The notes under the pieces are model-generated. The model ran no database searches, had not been told where the DNA came from, and saw only the letters and a list, made by a program, of their open reading frames with translations. From Rhodobacterales bacterium HKCCSP123 (GTDB taxonomy: Bacteria; Pseudomonadota; Alphaproteobacteria; Rhodobacterales; Rhodobacteraceae), in NCBI GenBank assembly GCA_015689745.1, contig WVSO01000011.1:1-64000 (forward strand): 64,000 nucleotides of DNA, given 5' to 3'. Below, piece after piece: positions 40,466 through 50,098 of the stretch (its first letter is position 1; the number at the start of each line of letters is the position of its first letter). Both the position numbers and the translations under genes were made by a program.

Positions 40466-41494
40466 ATGATTACCAGAAGAACATTCACCGCCTCGGCGCT
40501 GGCGTCGGTGCCGGCGTTCGGGTTGTTGGGGGGCGTGGGCCGGGCCCAGGGACTGCGCGACATCACCTTCGTGCAGCCGAGCCCCTCCGCGATCAACTCC
40601 TTCCCCGTCTTCATCGCGATCGGGGAAGGCTACTTCGAGGAAGAGGGCCTGAACGTTCGCGTCGAAGCCATCAACGGGTCCGGAGCGGTGCTGCAGGCCC
40701 TGTCGGCGGGACAGGCGCAGTTCGGCCGCCCGGGCCCCGGCCCCCTCATCGCGGCGCGGTCGCGCGGCGTGGACGCAGTGCACATCTACAACGTCGCGGC
40801 GCGGTCGAACTTCGGCATCGTCGTGCAGGACGGATCCGACTTCCAGGACATCGAAAGCCTGCGCGGCACGGTGATCGGAACCGGCACGGCGGACGGCGCG
40901 GAGGTCGGCTTCGCGCGCAACGTCCTGACCGGCGCCGGCATGGTGGAGGGCACCGATTACACCTTCCTCACAGTCGGGGACGGCGGCCCGGCCACGGCGG
41001 CCTTCCTGAACGGCGAGATCAGCGCATACTCGGCCTCCACGGCCGACGCGGCGATCCTGAACCAGCGCGGGATGGCGGTGCGCGACATCACCCCGGCGGA
41101 ATTCGCGCGCTTCTTCGGCAACGGCATCGCCACCATGGGCGATCTCATCCGGGATGACCGTGAACTGGTCGAGGCCTGGGTACGGGCGCACATGCGCGGG
41201 CACGCCTTCGCGCTCGATGACGCCAACCGCGAGGCATCGCTCGCTCACCTCGCTGCGGGCAACCCGCAGGAAGGCGAGGACCGCGAGTTCCAGGCGGCGC
41301 TCTTCGACGCCGTGCGGTCCAAGACCCTGCCGGTCGAGGAAGGCGGGCCGCTCGGCCTTTATCCCGCCGAGGTCTGGGAAGAGTGGCAGGACGCACTGGT
41401 TGCAGGCGGCGAGATCCCGGGTCCGCTCGACGATCTCAGCGCGGCCTGGACGAACGACTTCGTGATCGCGGCCAACGCGGCGCTCGGTAGATGA
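40466..41494 (+). CDS. NMT1/THI5-type ABC substrate-binding protein
   Basis: A 342-residue periplasmic protein with a TRRTFTASALASVPAFGLLGG signal (twin-arginine-like). The mature part has the nitrate/sulfonate/taurine binding-protein layout (PVFIAIGEGYFEEEGLNV, LQALSAGQAQFG, LRGTVIGTG). These proteins bind small anions or pyrimidine-like molecules; here the neighbours suggest an aromatic or hydroxy acid. GGGAGGAG precedes ATG 40466. Its stop overlaps the ATPase start (ATGA). Confidence 0.85.
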   Translation: MITRRTFTASALASVPAFGLLGGVGRAQGLRDITFVQPSPSAINSFPVFIAIGEGYFEEEGLNVRVEAINGSGAVLQALSAGQAQFGRPGPGPLIAARSRGVDAVHIYNVAARSNFGIVVQDGSDFQDIESLRGTVIGTGTADGAEVGFARNVLTGAGMVEGTDYTFLTVGDGGPATAAFLNGEISAYSASTADAAILNQRGMAVRDITPAEFARFFGNGIATMGDLIRDDRELVEAWVRAHMRGHAFALDDANREASLAHLAAGNPQEGEDREFQAALFDAVRSKTLPVEEGGPLGLYPAEVWEEWQDALVAGGEIPGPLDDLSAAWTNDFVIAANAALGR

Positions 41495-42300
41495 GCGCGA
41501 CCCTTGCACAAGAAGTTTCCGGCACGCCTTCTGGCGTGCCGGTCTACGAACTGACCCGCGTCAGCAAGACCTACGCGCGCAATCTCGTCGTTGCTCTGGA
41601 TGACGTGAGCCTCACGCTGCGCAAGGGCAGCTTCACCTCGGTCATCGGGTCGAGCGGCTGCGGGAAGTCGACGCTTCTGAAGATCATGGCCGGCCTGATC
41701 CCGCCGACCAAGGGGCGCGTGATTCTGCAGGGCCGCCCGGTCACCGGGCCGCGCCGCGACATCGGCATGATGTTCCAGCAGGCGACGCTTTTCCCGTGGA
41801 AGACGGCGGTACAGAACATCGTGCTTCCGATCGAGATCCGCGACGGCAAGGCGGCCGCGAAGGCAGCGCTCGAAAAGGCGCACGAGCTGATGGACATCGT
41901 GGGCCTGAAGGGCTTCGAGAACGTCTATCCCAACGAATTGTCGGGTGGCATGGCGCAGCGGACGTCGATCTGCCGTATGCTGATCACCGAGCCCGCCGTC
42001 CTTCTTCTGGACGAGCCCTTCAGCGCGCTCGACGAGCTGTCGCGGGACATGATGAACATGGAGTTGCAGCGGATCTGCCGGGAACAGGACGCGACGGCCT
42101 TTCTCGTGACCCACTCGATCCAGGAGGCGGTGATCCTTTCGGACGAGGTCGTCGTGATGAAGCCCCGGCCGGGCCGCATCGCCGAGATCGTCAAGGTCGA
42201 CCTGCCGCGCCCGCGCACCCTGCACATGATGACGACGCCGGAGTTCGGCGACATCGTCGACTACATCCGCAGCCTGCTGGACAAGGGAGAGGACATGTGA
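41491..42300 (+). CDS. ABC transporter ATP-binding protein, SsuB/TauB type
   Basis: A 269-residue ATPase: Walker A GSSGCGKSTLL (about 51), Q-loop MFQQATLFPWKTA, signature ELSGGMAQRTSICRML (the Arg-Thr-Ser variation is mild), Walker B VLLLDEPFSALDELS and H-loop VTHSIQEAVIL. There is no long regulatory tail, as is usual for nitrate/taurine-type systems. Both ends overlap their neighbours (ATGA before, GTGA after). Confidence 0.92.
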   Translation: MSATLAQEVSGTPSGVPVYELTRVSKTYARNLVVALDDVSLTLRKGSFTSVIGSSGCGKSTLLKIMAGLIPPTKGRVILQGRPVTGPRRDIGMMFQQATLFPWKTAVQNIVLPIEIRDGKAAAKAALEKAHELMDIVGLKGFENVYPNELSGGMAQRTSICRMLITEPAVLLLDEPFSALDELSRDMMNMELQRICREQDATAFLVTHSIQEAVILSDEVVVMKPRPGRIAEIVKVDLPRPRTLHMMTTPEFGDIVDYIRSLLDKGEDM

Positions 42301-43160
42301 GCGACGTTCAGATGAACCGGTCCGACGACAACGACGGGCAGGACACCGTCTGGGTCCAGGAAGTCGCCTTCATCGACTCGGTCCCGCGCTGGGCCGCAAT
42401 GAGTTTCGTGTTCCTGGTTTTCATCGGCACCTGGCAACTGGTCACCGGCCTCGGCCTCGTGTCGCCGATCATCCTTCCGACACCGTGGGAAACGCTTGAG
42501 GACATGATCTTCGTCGGCCAGAATCTTCTGACCGGCGGCTACATGCTGGGTGCGCTCTGGATCACCATTAAGGAGGTGATCTACGGCTTCGCGCTGGCCA
42601 TCGCGATCGGCTTCTCGCTCGGCGTGCTGGTGGGAGAGACGGCCTTCGGCGAGAAGGCGGTAATGCCCTATCTCGTAGCGATAGACACGATGCCAAAGGT
42701 CGCCTTTGCCCCGCTCTTCGTGGCATGGCTGGGCTTCGACATCGACAGCAAGGTGGCGCTGGCCGCTTTCATCGCGACCTTTCCGATCGTGGTGGGCACG
42801 GCGGCGGGACTGCACTCGGCCGACGAGAACGCACGGATGCTGTTCAAGACGATGGGCGCGAGCCGCTGGCAGACGCTCATCAAGATGAAGCTGCCGACCG
42901 GCCTGCCGCAGATCTTCACGGGGCTGAAGATCGGGGCCGTGGGCGTGATGGCCGGTGCCATCACCGGCGAGTTCCTCGGCGGGGGGCGCGGCTTCGGCGA
43001 ACTGATCCGGGTCGCGGCCTCGCAGCTGAACACGCCCCGGGTCTTTTCGCTGATCCTCTATCTCAGCCTCGTCGGCCTCGCGCTTTACGCGCTGGTGACA
43101 TGGACGCAGCGAAAGGTGGTGTTCTGGCACAAGGAACGCGTGGGCGCCCACGATGCCTGA
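42297..43160 (+). CDS. ABC transporter permease, SsuC/TauC type
   Basis: A 287-residue inner-membrane protein starting at GTG 42297, inside the ATPase stop. About 25 polar residues are followed by six membrane segments (AAMSFVFLVFIGTWQLVTGL first). The EAA loop is MLFKTMGASRWQTLIKMKLPTGLPQ. It forms the channel with the preceding ATPase and binding protein. The last 8 bases overlap the dehydrogenase gene. Confidence 0.9.
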   Translation: MSDVQMNRSDDNDGQDTVWVQEVAFIDSVPRWAAMSFVFLVFIGTWQLVTGLGLVSPIILPTPWETLEDMIFVGQNLLTGGYMLGALWITIKEVIYGFALAIAIGFSLGVLVGETAFGEKAVMPYLVAIDTMPKVAFAPLFVAWLGFDIDSKVALAAFIATFPIVVGTAAGLHSADENARMLFKTMGASRWQTLIKMKLPTGLPQIFTGLKIGAVGVMAGAITGEFLGGGRGFGELIRVAASQLNTPRVFSLILYLSLVGLALYALVTWTQRKVVFWHKERVGAHDA

Positions 43161-44223
43161 CGCTGGTCCGATCCCGTCCCAGCGCCTCGCGTCCTTCGTG
43201 GCCGGGGCGCTGGAAAGCAGGGGTGTGCCTCTCGCCGATGCCCGGACGGTCGCGGACCTGATGGTCGAGGCTGATATCCAGGGCTACGGCACGCACGGTG
43301 TGTTCCGCCTGCGCCAGTATCTCGCAAGACTGGCGGGGGGCGGCTGCAACCCGGCGCCTCGCATCGGGGTGGATCGCGAAACCGTGGCCACCGCGCTGAT
43401 CGATGGCGACAACGGGCTTGGCCACCTCGCGATGGCTGCGGCGCGCGACCTTGCCATCGAAAAGGCGCGGGCGGTCGGGATCGGCTGGGTCGGCGTGCGC
43501 CGCGGCAATCACGCGGGGCCGCTTGCGCTCTACGTCCGGCCGCAGGCCGAGGCGGGGCTTCTCGGCATGGCCGCTGCCGTCGGCAGCGCGAACCACCTTC
43601 CTCCCTGGGGCGGTTCCGACCTGCTTCTCGGAACCAATCCGATCGCCTTTTCCGCGCCTGTAGAAGGACCCGATCCCTTCGTCTTCGACATGGCCACGAC
43701 CGTGGCCGCGATGGGCAAGATCAAGACGCTCGCCCAGCAGGGTCTGCTGATGCCCGAGGGCTGGATGATCGGGCGCGACGGGCAGCCGCTGACCGATCCC
43801 GCGCGCCGGGGCGACGGGTTCCTTCTTCCGATCGGGGGGGCCAAGGGCTACGGCCTGTCGGTCGCCATCGGCCTTCTCGCGGGCCTGCTGAACGGTGCCG
43901 CCTTCGGTTCGGACGTCGTCGATTTTACGACCGACACGACATCCGAAACGAACACCGGCCAGTTCGTCGCGGCCCTGGATCCCGCGGCCTTCGGGCTCGG
44001 CGACGATTTCGCCGAGGCTGCCGCGCGGGTCTTCGCCGAGTTCCGCGCATCGCCTCCGCTTCCCGGGCATGATCCGGTGCGCCTGCCGGGCGACGGCAGG
44101 ACGGCGAGGGCCGAGGCACGGCGGCGAGATGGCCTCATGCTCAACCCTGCGTTGCGGCGCGACCTGAACGTCCTGGCGGGTGATTGCGGGATCGATCCGC
44201 CGTTTCCCGGCGAAGGCGGCTAG
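43153..44223 (+). CDS. Ldh-family (malate/L-lactate/ureidoglycolate-type) dehydrogenase
   Basis: A 356-residue NAD(P)-dependent enzyme of the non-Rossmann Ldh family: ADLMVEADIQGYGTHGVFRL (substrate site, about 36-55), VGVRRGNHAGPLALY (about 114-128) and FDMATTVAAMGKIKTL (about 178). Family members oxidise 2-hydroxy acids or reduce 2-keto acids and imino acids. ATG 43153 lies inside the end of the permease gene, so it is translated with the transporter. Its TAG stop overlaps the TAG of the gene on the other strand. Confidence 0.88.
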   Translation: MPDAGPIPSQRLASFVAGALESRGVPLADARTVADLMVEADIQGYGTHGVFRLRQYLARLAGGGCNPAPRIGVDRETVATALIDGDNGLGHLAMAAARDLAIEKARAVGIGWVGVRRGNHAGPLALYVRPQAEAGLLGMAAAVGSANHLPPWGGSDLLLGTNPIAFSAPVEGPDPFVFDMATTVAAMGKIKTLAQQGLLMPEGWMIGRDGQPLTDPARRGDGFLLPIGGAKGYGLSVAIGLLAGLLNGAAFGSDVVDFTTDTTSETNTGQFVAALDPAAFGLGDDFAEAAARVFAEFRASPPLPGHDPVRLPGDGRTARAEARRRDGLMLNPALRRDLNVLAGDCGIDPPFPGEGG

Positions 44224-47111
44224 GCCAGCGCGCGTTCGAGCACCCTTGCCACGTGCAGCGCCGGCCTGTCGGCCAGGTCGTCGATCTGATGGCGGCAGGA
44301 TGTGCCGTCGGCCAGGATGAGCGTGTCGGCGTCCTCGGCGCGGATCGCGGGCAGCAGGTCCAGCTCGGCCATGCGATGCGAGACCTGGTGGGTTTCGACG
44401 CCGTAGCCAAAAGCCCCGGCCATGCCGCAACAGCTGCTTTCGACCACCTGCACTTCGGTGTCGGGCAGCAGCGCCAGCACCCGCTGGATCGCCGGCATCA
44501 CGCCCATTGCCTTCTGGTGGCAGTGACCGTGCAGAAGCACCCGGCGCGCCGGGGACTTGAGTGGCAGGTTCAGGTCGCCCGCCTCGGCGCGCGCGGCGAT
44601 GAATTCCTCGAGCAGCATCGCCTGCCGCGCCAGCAGGTCGGCCTCGGGCCCCGGCAGAAGCGCCGGGATCTCGTCGCGCAGCGTCAGAAGGCAGCTGGGT
44701 TCCAATCCGATGATCGGCAGCCCCGCCTCCGCGCTGGGCAGGAGCGTGGCGAGAAGGCGCTTCGCCTCGGCTCTCGCTTCCTCCACAAGCCCGGCCGAAA
44801 GGAACGTCCGCCCGCAACAGAGCGGGCGATCCCCTGCGGCGGCCGTGGCGGTCGCCACCGGTACGCCAGCGGCGCGCAGCACCTTGAGCGCGGCGCGAAG
44901 GTTCTCGGGCTCGAGATACCGGTCGAAGCAATCGGCGAACAGGATCGCGCGCGGCTCCCCGTCCATCCCCTCGGCATCGCGAAAGGGTCTGCGGCTCCAT
45001 TCGGGCAGGGGGCGGCTCGCCGTGAAGCCGGTTGCCGCCTCGGCCAGGCGTGCAAGGCCCGGAAGACGGTTGCGCAGGGCGATCAGCCAGGGCGCGCGCG
45101 ACAGGACCGGCGCGTAGCGCGGCAGGTAGGCCACCAGACGGTCGTGGAGGCTCAGCCCATGCGCGGCGACCCGCGCGGCCTGCACCTCGATCTTCATCCG
45201 CGCCATGTCCACACCGGTCGGGCAGTCCCGCTTGCACCCCTTGCAGGAAACGCAGAGCTTCATCGACTCGGCCATCGACTCCGAGCCCAGCGCGTCCGGT
45301 CCCAGCTGGCCCGAGAGCGCAAGGCGCAGCGTGTTCGCCCGTCCGCGCGTCAGGTCGCGTTCGTTCCGCGTCACACGGAAGGAGGGGCACATCACGCCCC
45401 CCTTCAAGGCGCGGCAGGCCCCGTTGTTGTTGCACATCTCGACCGCGCCCTGGAACCCGCCCGCACCGCCCGGCCAGTCCGACCAGTCGAGCGCGGGCCG
45501 GTGGCCGGAGGTGGCGTAGTCCGGCGGGTAGCGGAACAGGCTGCGATCATCCATGCGCGGCGCGTCGACGATCCGACCGGGGTTGAACAGCCCGCCCGGA
45601 TCGAAACGGCGCTTCACCTCTCCAAAGGTCCGCACCATGCGCGGGCCGAACATGCGCTCGTGAAACTCCGAGCGCAGGATGCCGTCGCCGTGCTCGCCCG
45701 AATGCGAGCCCTTGTAGCGCGCGACCAGATCGAAGCATTCCTCGGCGATGGCGCGCATCGCGGCCACGTCCTTGTCCTGCCTGAGGTTCAGGACGGGACG
45801 AACATGCAGACACCCGACCGAGGCATGGGCGTACCAGGTTCCACGGGTGCCGTGACGCGCGAAGATCTCGGTCAGCCCGGCGGTGTAGTCGGCGAGGTCC
45901 GGCAGGGCCACGGCGCAATCCTCGACGAAGGAGACGGGCTTTCCCGCCTCCTTCATGGACATCATGATGTTGAGGCCGGCGCTTCTGAGATGGGCGATGC
46001 GACCCTGGAGCCCTGCATCGGTCACCTCGGTCACGCCGCCCCAGCGCGGCCCCTTCCCAGACCAGGCATAGCCGAGGTCGCCCATCATCTCGCCGAGTTG
46101 GCGCAGCTTCTCGGCGTTCGCCGCCGCCCCGCCTTCGGCGAATTCCACAAGGAGAAGCGCGTCGGGATCGCCGGTCACGACCTCCTCGACGGTCGCCTGG
46201 AACATGGGGATGTCGCGGGCCAGCGCGATCATCGTGGCGTCCACCAGCTCCACCGCCTGCGGGCCCAGCGTGACGAGGTGCTGGGCGGCCTGCATCGCCT
46301 GGTGGAAGGTCGGGAAATGGCAGACGCCAAGGCCGACCACGCCCGGCAGCGGCGAGAGTTTCAGCTCGATGGCGGTGGAATAGGCGAGCGTCCCTTCGGA
46401 GCCCACGAGCAGCTCGGCAAGGTTCAGCCGTCCGCGACCGGGCACGAGCGCGTCGATGTTGTAGCCGCCCACCCGACGCATGAGCTTCGGAAAGCGCGCG
46501 TCGATCTCGGCCGCATCACGCGCGCCGAGCGCCATCAGGTCCGCCTCCAGCGGATCGCCTGAATGGCCGATCGGCCCGAAGCGCCGCCGCGAACCGTCCG
46601 CGAGGATGGCATCGATCGACAGCACGTTGTCGCGCATGATGCCGTAACGCAGCGACCGCCCGCCGCAGGAATTGTTGCCCGCCATTCCGCCGATGGTCGC
46701 GCGCGACGCTGTCGAGACATCGACCGGAAACCAGAGCCCATGCGGCCTGAGCAGGCGGTTCAGGTCGTCAAGCACGATGCCCGGACGCACGACGCAGCGT
46801 CGCCCCTCGACGTCAAGCTCCAGAAGCTCGTTGAAGTGCACCGTGTTGTCGATCACGAGGGCGTCGTTGACCGTCTGCCCGCATTGCGATGTCCCGGCCC
46901 CACGGGGCAGGATCGGCACACCCGCAGCGCGTGCAAGATCGACCGCCGCGAGGATATCGTCCTCGCTGCGCGGAACCAGGATGGCCCGGGGCATCACCTG
47001 GTAGAAGGAGGCATCGGTTGCATAGCGACCGCGCGAAAACGGGTCGGTCAGCACCTCACCCGCGACGCGTCGCGCAAGGGTTCTTGCAAGGTCGGCATTT
47101 TCCTGGGGCAT
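44220..47111 (-). CDS. FAD and Fe-S dehydrogenase (GlcD/D-lactate dehydrogenase type fusion)
   Basis: A 963-residue fusion. Residues ~30-260 are a FAD-binding PCMH domain (PILPRGAGTSQCGQTVND, SRATIGGMAGNNSCGGRSLRYG). A FAD-oxidase C-terminal domain follows (~290-540). Then come ferredoxin-like clusters (CNNNGACRALKGGVMCP; CVSCKGCKRDCPTGVDM, about 590-680) and finally two Cys-Cys-Gly domains (CCGRTF, CCGMAGAFGYG). Such enzymes oxidise 2-hydroxy acids (D-lactate, glycolate or larger) and pass electrons to quinone or an electron-transfer protein. ATG 47111 has a CGGAG site. It is convergent with the Ldh gene, sharing the bases CTAG at the stops. Confidence 0.9.
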   Translation of the reverse strand: MPQENADLARTLARRVAGEVLTDPFSRGRYATDASFYQVMPRAILVPRSEDDILAAVDLARAAGVPILPRGAGTSQCGQTVNDALVIDNTVHFNELLELDVEGRRCVVRPGIVLDDLNRLLRPHGLWFPVDVSTASRATIGGMAGNNSCGGRSLRYGIMRDNVLSIDAILADGSRRRFGPIGHSGDPLEADLMALGARDAAEIDARFPKLMRRVGGYNIDALVPGRGRLNLAELLVGSEGTLAYSTAIELKLSPLPGVVGLGVCHFPTFHQAMQAAQHLVTLGPQAVELVDATMIALARDIPMFQATVEEVVTGDPDALLLVEFAEGGAAANAEKLRQLGEMMGDLGYAWSGKGPRWGGVTEVTDAGLQGRIAHLRSAGLNIMMSMKEAGKPVSFVEDCAVALPDLADYTAGLTEIFARHGTRGTWYAHASVGCLHVRPVLNLRQDKDVAAMRAIAEECFDLVARYKGSHSGEHGDGILRSEFHERMFGPRMVRTFGEVKRRFDPGGLFNPGRIVDAPRMDDRSLFRYPPDYATSGHRPALDWSDWPGGAGGFQGAVEMCNNNGACRALKGGVMCPSFRVTRNERDLTRGRANTLRLALSGQLGPDALGSESMAESMKLCVSCKGCKRDCPTGVDMARMKIEVQAARVAAHGLSLHDRLVAYLPRYAPVLSRAPWLIALRNRLPGLARLAEAATGFTASRPLPEWSRRPFRDAEGMDGEPRAILFADCFDRYLEPENLRAALKVLRAAGVPVATATAAAGDRPLCCGRTFLSAGLVEEARAEAKRLLATLLPSAEAGLPIIGLEPSCLLTLRDEIPALLPGPEADLLARQAMLLEEFIAARAEAGDLNLPLKSPARRVLLHGHCHQKAMGVMPAIQRVLALLPDTEVQVVESSCCGMAGAFGYGVETHQVSHRMAELDLLPAIRAEDADTLILADGTSCRHQIDDLADRPALHVARVLERALA

Positions 47112-47234
47112 GCAGGCTCCGCGCCCTTTTTTTCGAGCGTAGGTCCCCATCCTCGAATTCACAATGCGAATGAAGGGTCGGCACTGTTGAATATCGCCAC
47201 CGCCCTCGGGTTCACCAGGGGCCTGCCGGCGGCC

Positions 47235-47759
47235 TCATTCCCTTTGCATCTCGAACCGCACCCGACCGACCGGAATGCCGAACCGTGTCACGATCGCATC
47301 GTTGATCACTCGGCCTGCCGGGTCGAAGTAGATGACATCTTCGAAACCCAGCCTCGTGACGTCGGTCCCCGACCGGAAGTCCGCCAGGTAGGACAGCCGG
47401 ATTTCATTTCCTGTTTCGATGGCGGTCGCCACACCGACGGTGTCTTCCCGTCGGCCCGTCCATCTGCCGGGGCCGGCCCTGTCGAAAACCCATGTGAGGC
47501 GGTTCTGTTCGCCATCATCGTAGTAGAAATCCTCCACGATGGTGAGGCGATCTCCGACAAGACGGCTGTCGAGACGGGCCGTGAAGCGCCGCTCGGTGCC
47601 TGTCAGGTCAACTCGAAACACACCCGCGCCGGTCGATCTCCCGGAGAAGGCCTGGTCCAGCGTGATCGGTTCGCGTGGCCCGACGGGCGAGGCGGGCACG
47701 CGCGCGCAGGCGGCGAGGGCAAGGGAACCAAGGAGAAGAGAGCGGCGCTTGATCGACAT
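47235..47759 (-). CDS. DUF3833-family lipoprotein-like protein
   Basis: A 174-residue protein whose start RRSLLLGSLALAACARVPASP resembles a lipoprotein signal with the lipobox cysteine at about 18. The body (REPITLDQAFSGRSTGAGVF, DGEQNRLTWVFDRAG, WTGRREDTVGVA, VIYFDPAGRVINDAIVTRFG) is the DUF3833 pattern, a small beta-barrel-like fold of unknown role on the periplasmic side. AAAGGTG precedes ATG 47759. No functional link to neighbours is visible. Confidence 0.82.
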   Translation of the reverse strand: MSIKRRSLLLGSLALAACARVPASPVGPREPITLDQAFSGRSTGAGVFRVDLTGTERRFTARLDSRLVGDRLTIVEDFYYDDGEQNRLTWVFDRAGPGRWTGRREDTVGVATAIETGNEIRLSYLADFRSGTDVTRLGFEDVIYFDPAGRVINDAIVTRFGIPVGRVRFEMQRE

Positions 47760-48146
47760 GGGTCACCTTTGGAGCTGGGTACGGCATACGGGCTGCCGAG
47801 GCGGTGAAGGTATTCCGACAGGTCGCCCTGTCGAGAAGGGCGGGACGAACGGGCCCGGCGCCGTCTTTCCCGACCTCGGAAATGGCGGGTTCCGGGCCAC
47901 ATGCCGGCATTGGACGCCAGGTGTGCGGCGCTCTCTCGTCCGGCGGCGCGCGCTCTATCCCGGCGCCGACTGCGATGACCTGCTGCCACGGCAACCCCCG
48001 GCGGGCTTCGGGGACCCGGTGCCGCGACTCGCCTCTTACCCTGACGCCTCAGCTGATGCGAGCCTGTGACGACGAGGGGGGCATTCCTGGCCGCCGGGTC
48101 CCTGGACAGCGATCGGCGCGTCGACCTCCCCGGGGGAGGACATGTC
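47760..48146. other. intergenic region, no gene seen
   Basis: This gap lies between two divergent genes. Several GC-driven frames are open but none has a start with a ribosome site. GGGGGAGGA (48132-48140) serves the next gene. Nothing else was recognised. Confidence 0.4.
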
Positions 48147-48965
48147 ATGACACCCACGGTCGAAGGTTCGACACCACCGGAAGAGCCCACCCCACGGGGC
48201 CACGCGAGGCTCACCGTCAACACGGTGACTGCGGATGATATTGCCCAATCCCTGAAAGAAGGGCTTTCCGACTTCCTGGCGCGCCCCGTCATGAGTGGCT
48301 TCTTCGGGCTCTTCTACGCGGCCTTCGGCATCCTGCTCGTCTGGAGCCTCGTCTGGCTGGAAAAGATCTGGATGATCATACCCGCCATCGTGGGCTTCCC
48401 GCTGGTTGCGCCCTTCGCCGCCGCGGGGCTCTACGAGATGTCCCGCCGCCTGCAGCGGCAAGAGCCGTTCGGCTGGCCCGAGATTCTCACCGTCATGGCC
48501 GACCAGAGGAAGCGCGAACTTGGCTGGATGGCCTTCGTCACGCTGTTCATCCTCTGGGTGTGGTTCTACCAGGTCCGGCTGTGGCTGGCGATCATCCTGC
48601 AGGATGCGTCCTTCTCGGATTTCGACGGGTTCCTGAACGCCGTGTTCTTCACGCCCGAGGGTTGGACGTTCCTCGCGATCGGTACGCTCGTCGGGGCGCT
48701 TCTGTCGGCCGTGCTCTTCACGGTCACGGTCGTCTCGATGCCCATGCTGCTCGACCGGGAGGCCGATGTCGTGACCGCGATGCTCACGTCGATCCGTGTC
48801 GTCGCGGAAAACCCGGTGGTCATGCTGGTCTGGGCGGCCATCATCTCGGCGGTCATGCTGGTGTCGCTTGTTCCGGCGTTCCTGGGCCTGATCTTCACCC
48901 TGCCTATTCTTGGCCATACCACATGGCATCTCTACAGAAGGGCGCTTCCTCGGGCCGAGGAGTGA
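48147..48965 (+). CDS. DUF2189-family integral membrane protein
   Basis: A 272-residue inner-membrane protein. About 45 polar residues precede ITADDIAQSL-type helix TVTADDIAQSLKEGLSDFLA, then roughly six membrane segments (FFGLFYAAFGILLVWSLVWL; IIPAIVGFPLVAPFAAAGLY; LGWMAFVTLFILWVWFY; AIGTLVGALLSAVLFTVTVV; MLVWAAIISAVMLVSLVPAF). PMLLDREADVVTAMLTS between segments is typical of DUF2189. Relatives are often near cytochrome c oxidase genes, but none is here. ATG 48147 has GGGGGAGGA six bases upstream. Function unknown. Confidence 0.82.
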   Translation: MTPTVEGSTPPEEPTPRGHARLTVNTVTADDIAQSLKEGLSDFLARPVMSGFFGLFYAAFGILLVWSLVWLEKIWMIIPAIVGFPLVAPFAAAGLYEMSRRLQRQEPFGWPEILTVMADQRKRELGWMAFVTLFILWVWFYQVRLWLAIILQDASFSDFDGFLNAVFFTPEGWTFLAIGTLVGALLSAVLFTVTVVSMPMLLDREADVVTAMLTSIRVVAENPVVMLVWAAIISAVMLVSLVPAFLGLIFTLPILGHTTWHLYRRALPRAEE

Positions 48966-49117
48966 CCTGCGGGCCCTCGACGATGTGCGGCCCCGCTATC
49001 CGGAAGCCCGACCGTGCGCGGTCAGCCCTGCGACGCGCTGGCTTTCCGGCCGTCTGGCGTTGATCACTCCGCAGGATGCTCAGATAGTCACACAGTGACC
49101 TGCGACGGAGGGCCCCA

Positions 49118-49960
49118 ATGCCTGCCAATGCCGAGATACGAGCCATGGACCGCTCGGAGCTGGAGACCGTCCTGTCCTGGGCCGCCGACGAGGGGTGGAA
49201 CCCCGGTCTGGCGGACGCAGGCGCCTTCCATGCCGCTGATCCAGGCGGGTTCTTCCTGACCAGCATCGACGGTGCTCCGGTCGCTGCCGTGTCCGTGGTG
49301 AACCACGATGCGGAGAACACCTTTCTCGGCCTCTATCTCTGCCGCCCGGAGTGGCGGGGCAAGGGCCTGGGCCTGTCGACCTGGCATGTCGGGATCGAGC
49401 ATGCCGGAGCGCGTTCGATCGGCCTGGACGGCGTCCCGGCGCAAGAGGGCAACTACTGCGCCTCGGGTTTTGTGAAGACGGGCTCGAGTCTCAGGCACGA
49501 GGGCCGGGTCGAAGCACGGAGGTCGCCCAGGGTGCGACCTGCGGCGCCAGACGAGACGGCACGGCTTGTCGCGCTCGACGGAGGCGCGAACGGCTTCGTG
49601 AGACCCGCGTTCATGACCGCCTGGCTGGAGACCGATTCCGGGACGCGGGAGACCCACGTTCTGCTGGGCGACGGGGCGATCAGCGGTTTCGCCACCTGGC
49701 GCGCCTGCCGGACGGGCACCAAGATCGGTCCGATCGTCGCCCCGGACCTGTCCGGCGCGCTCGAACTGCTGTCGGACATCGCGCGGCAACGGCCGGAGGG
49801 CCCGCTTGTCGTGGACGTTCCCGAGGGCAACCTGGACCTGCGCCGTGAGCTGGAAGACGCGGGCTTCACCGTGCCCTTCGTGACGGCCCGAATGTATCGC
49901 GGACGGGTTCCGGAGGCCGGTCAATCGCTTCAGGCCATCGCGACGATGGAGTTGGGCTGA
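49118..49960 (+). CDS. GNAT-family acetyltransferase (two-domain)
   Basis: A 280-residue protein. The first GNAT domain (about 5-130) has CRPEWRGKGLGLSTWHVGIEHA, the acetyl-CoA-binding R/Q-x-x-G-x-G/A motif. A second GNAT-like domain (about 140-275) has GFATWRACRTGTKIGPIVAPD and PLVVDVPEGNLDLRRELEDAGF. This pairing is the YitH-type arrangement. The acetyl acceptor (amine or small metabolite) is unknown. CGGAGG precedes ATG 49118. Confidence 0.85.
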   Translation: MPANAEIRAMDRSELETVLSWAADEGWNPGLADAGAFHAADPGGFFLTSIDGAPVAAVSVVNHDAENTFLGLYLCRPEWRGKGLGLSTWHVGIEHAGARSIGLDGVPAQEGNYCASGFVKTGSSLRHEGRVEARRSPRVRPAAPDETARLVALDGGANGFVRPAFMTAWLETDSGTRETHVLLGDGAISGFATWRACRTGTKIGPIVAPDLSGALELLSDIARQRPEGPLVVDVPEGNLDLRRELEDAGFTVPFVTARMYRGRVPEAGQSLQAIATMELG

Positions 49961-50098
49961 CGGGACATTCGCCGTCTCGGTACTGCCGCCGCGCGAGGAT
50001 CGGAGACGCTTGCCCGGGTGCGTCCGGCACGACATCCTCGCCGACAATGCGCCGCATCGGGACCGGCGCCGCCCGCAACCCGCACAAGGACCCCGCAG

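Noticed and set aside
43063-46562. Long overlapping frames opposite the Ldh and FAD/Fe-S genes
   Set aside because: Arg/Gly/His-rich translations without motifs; the genes on the coding strands are well supported.
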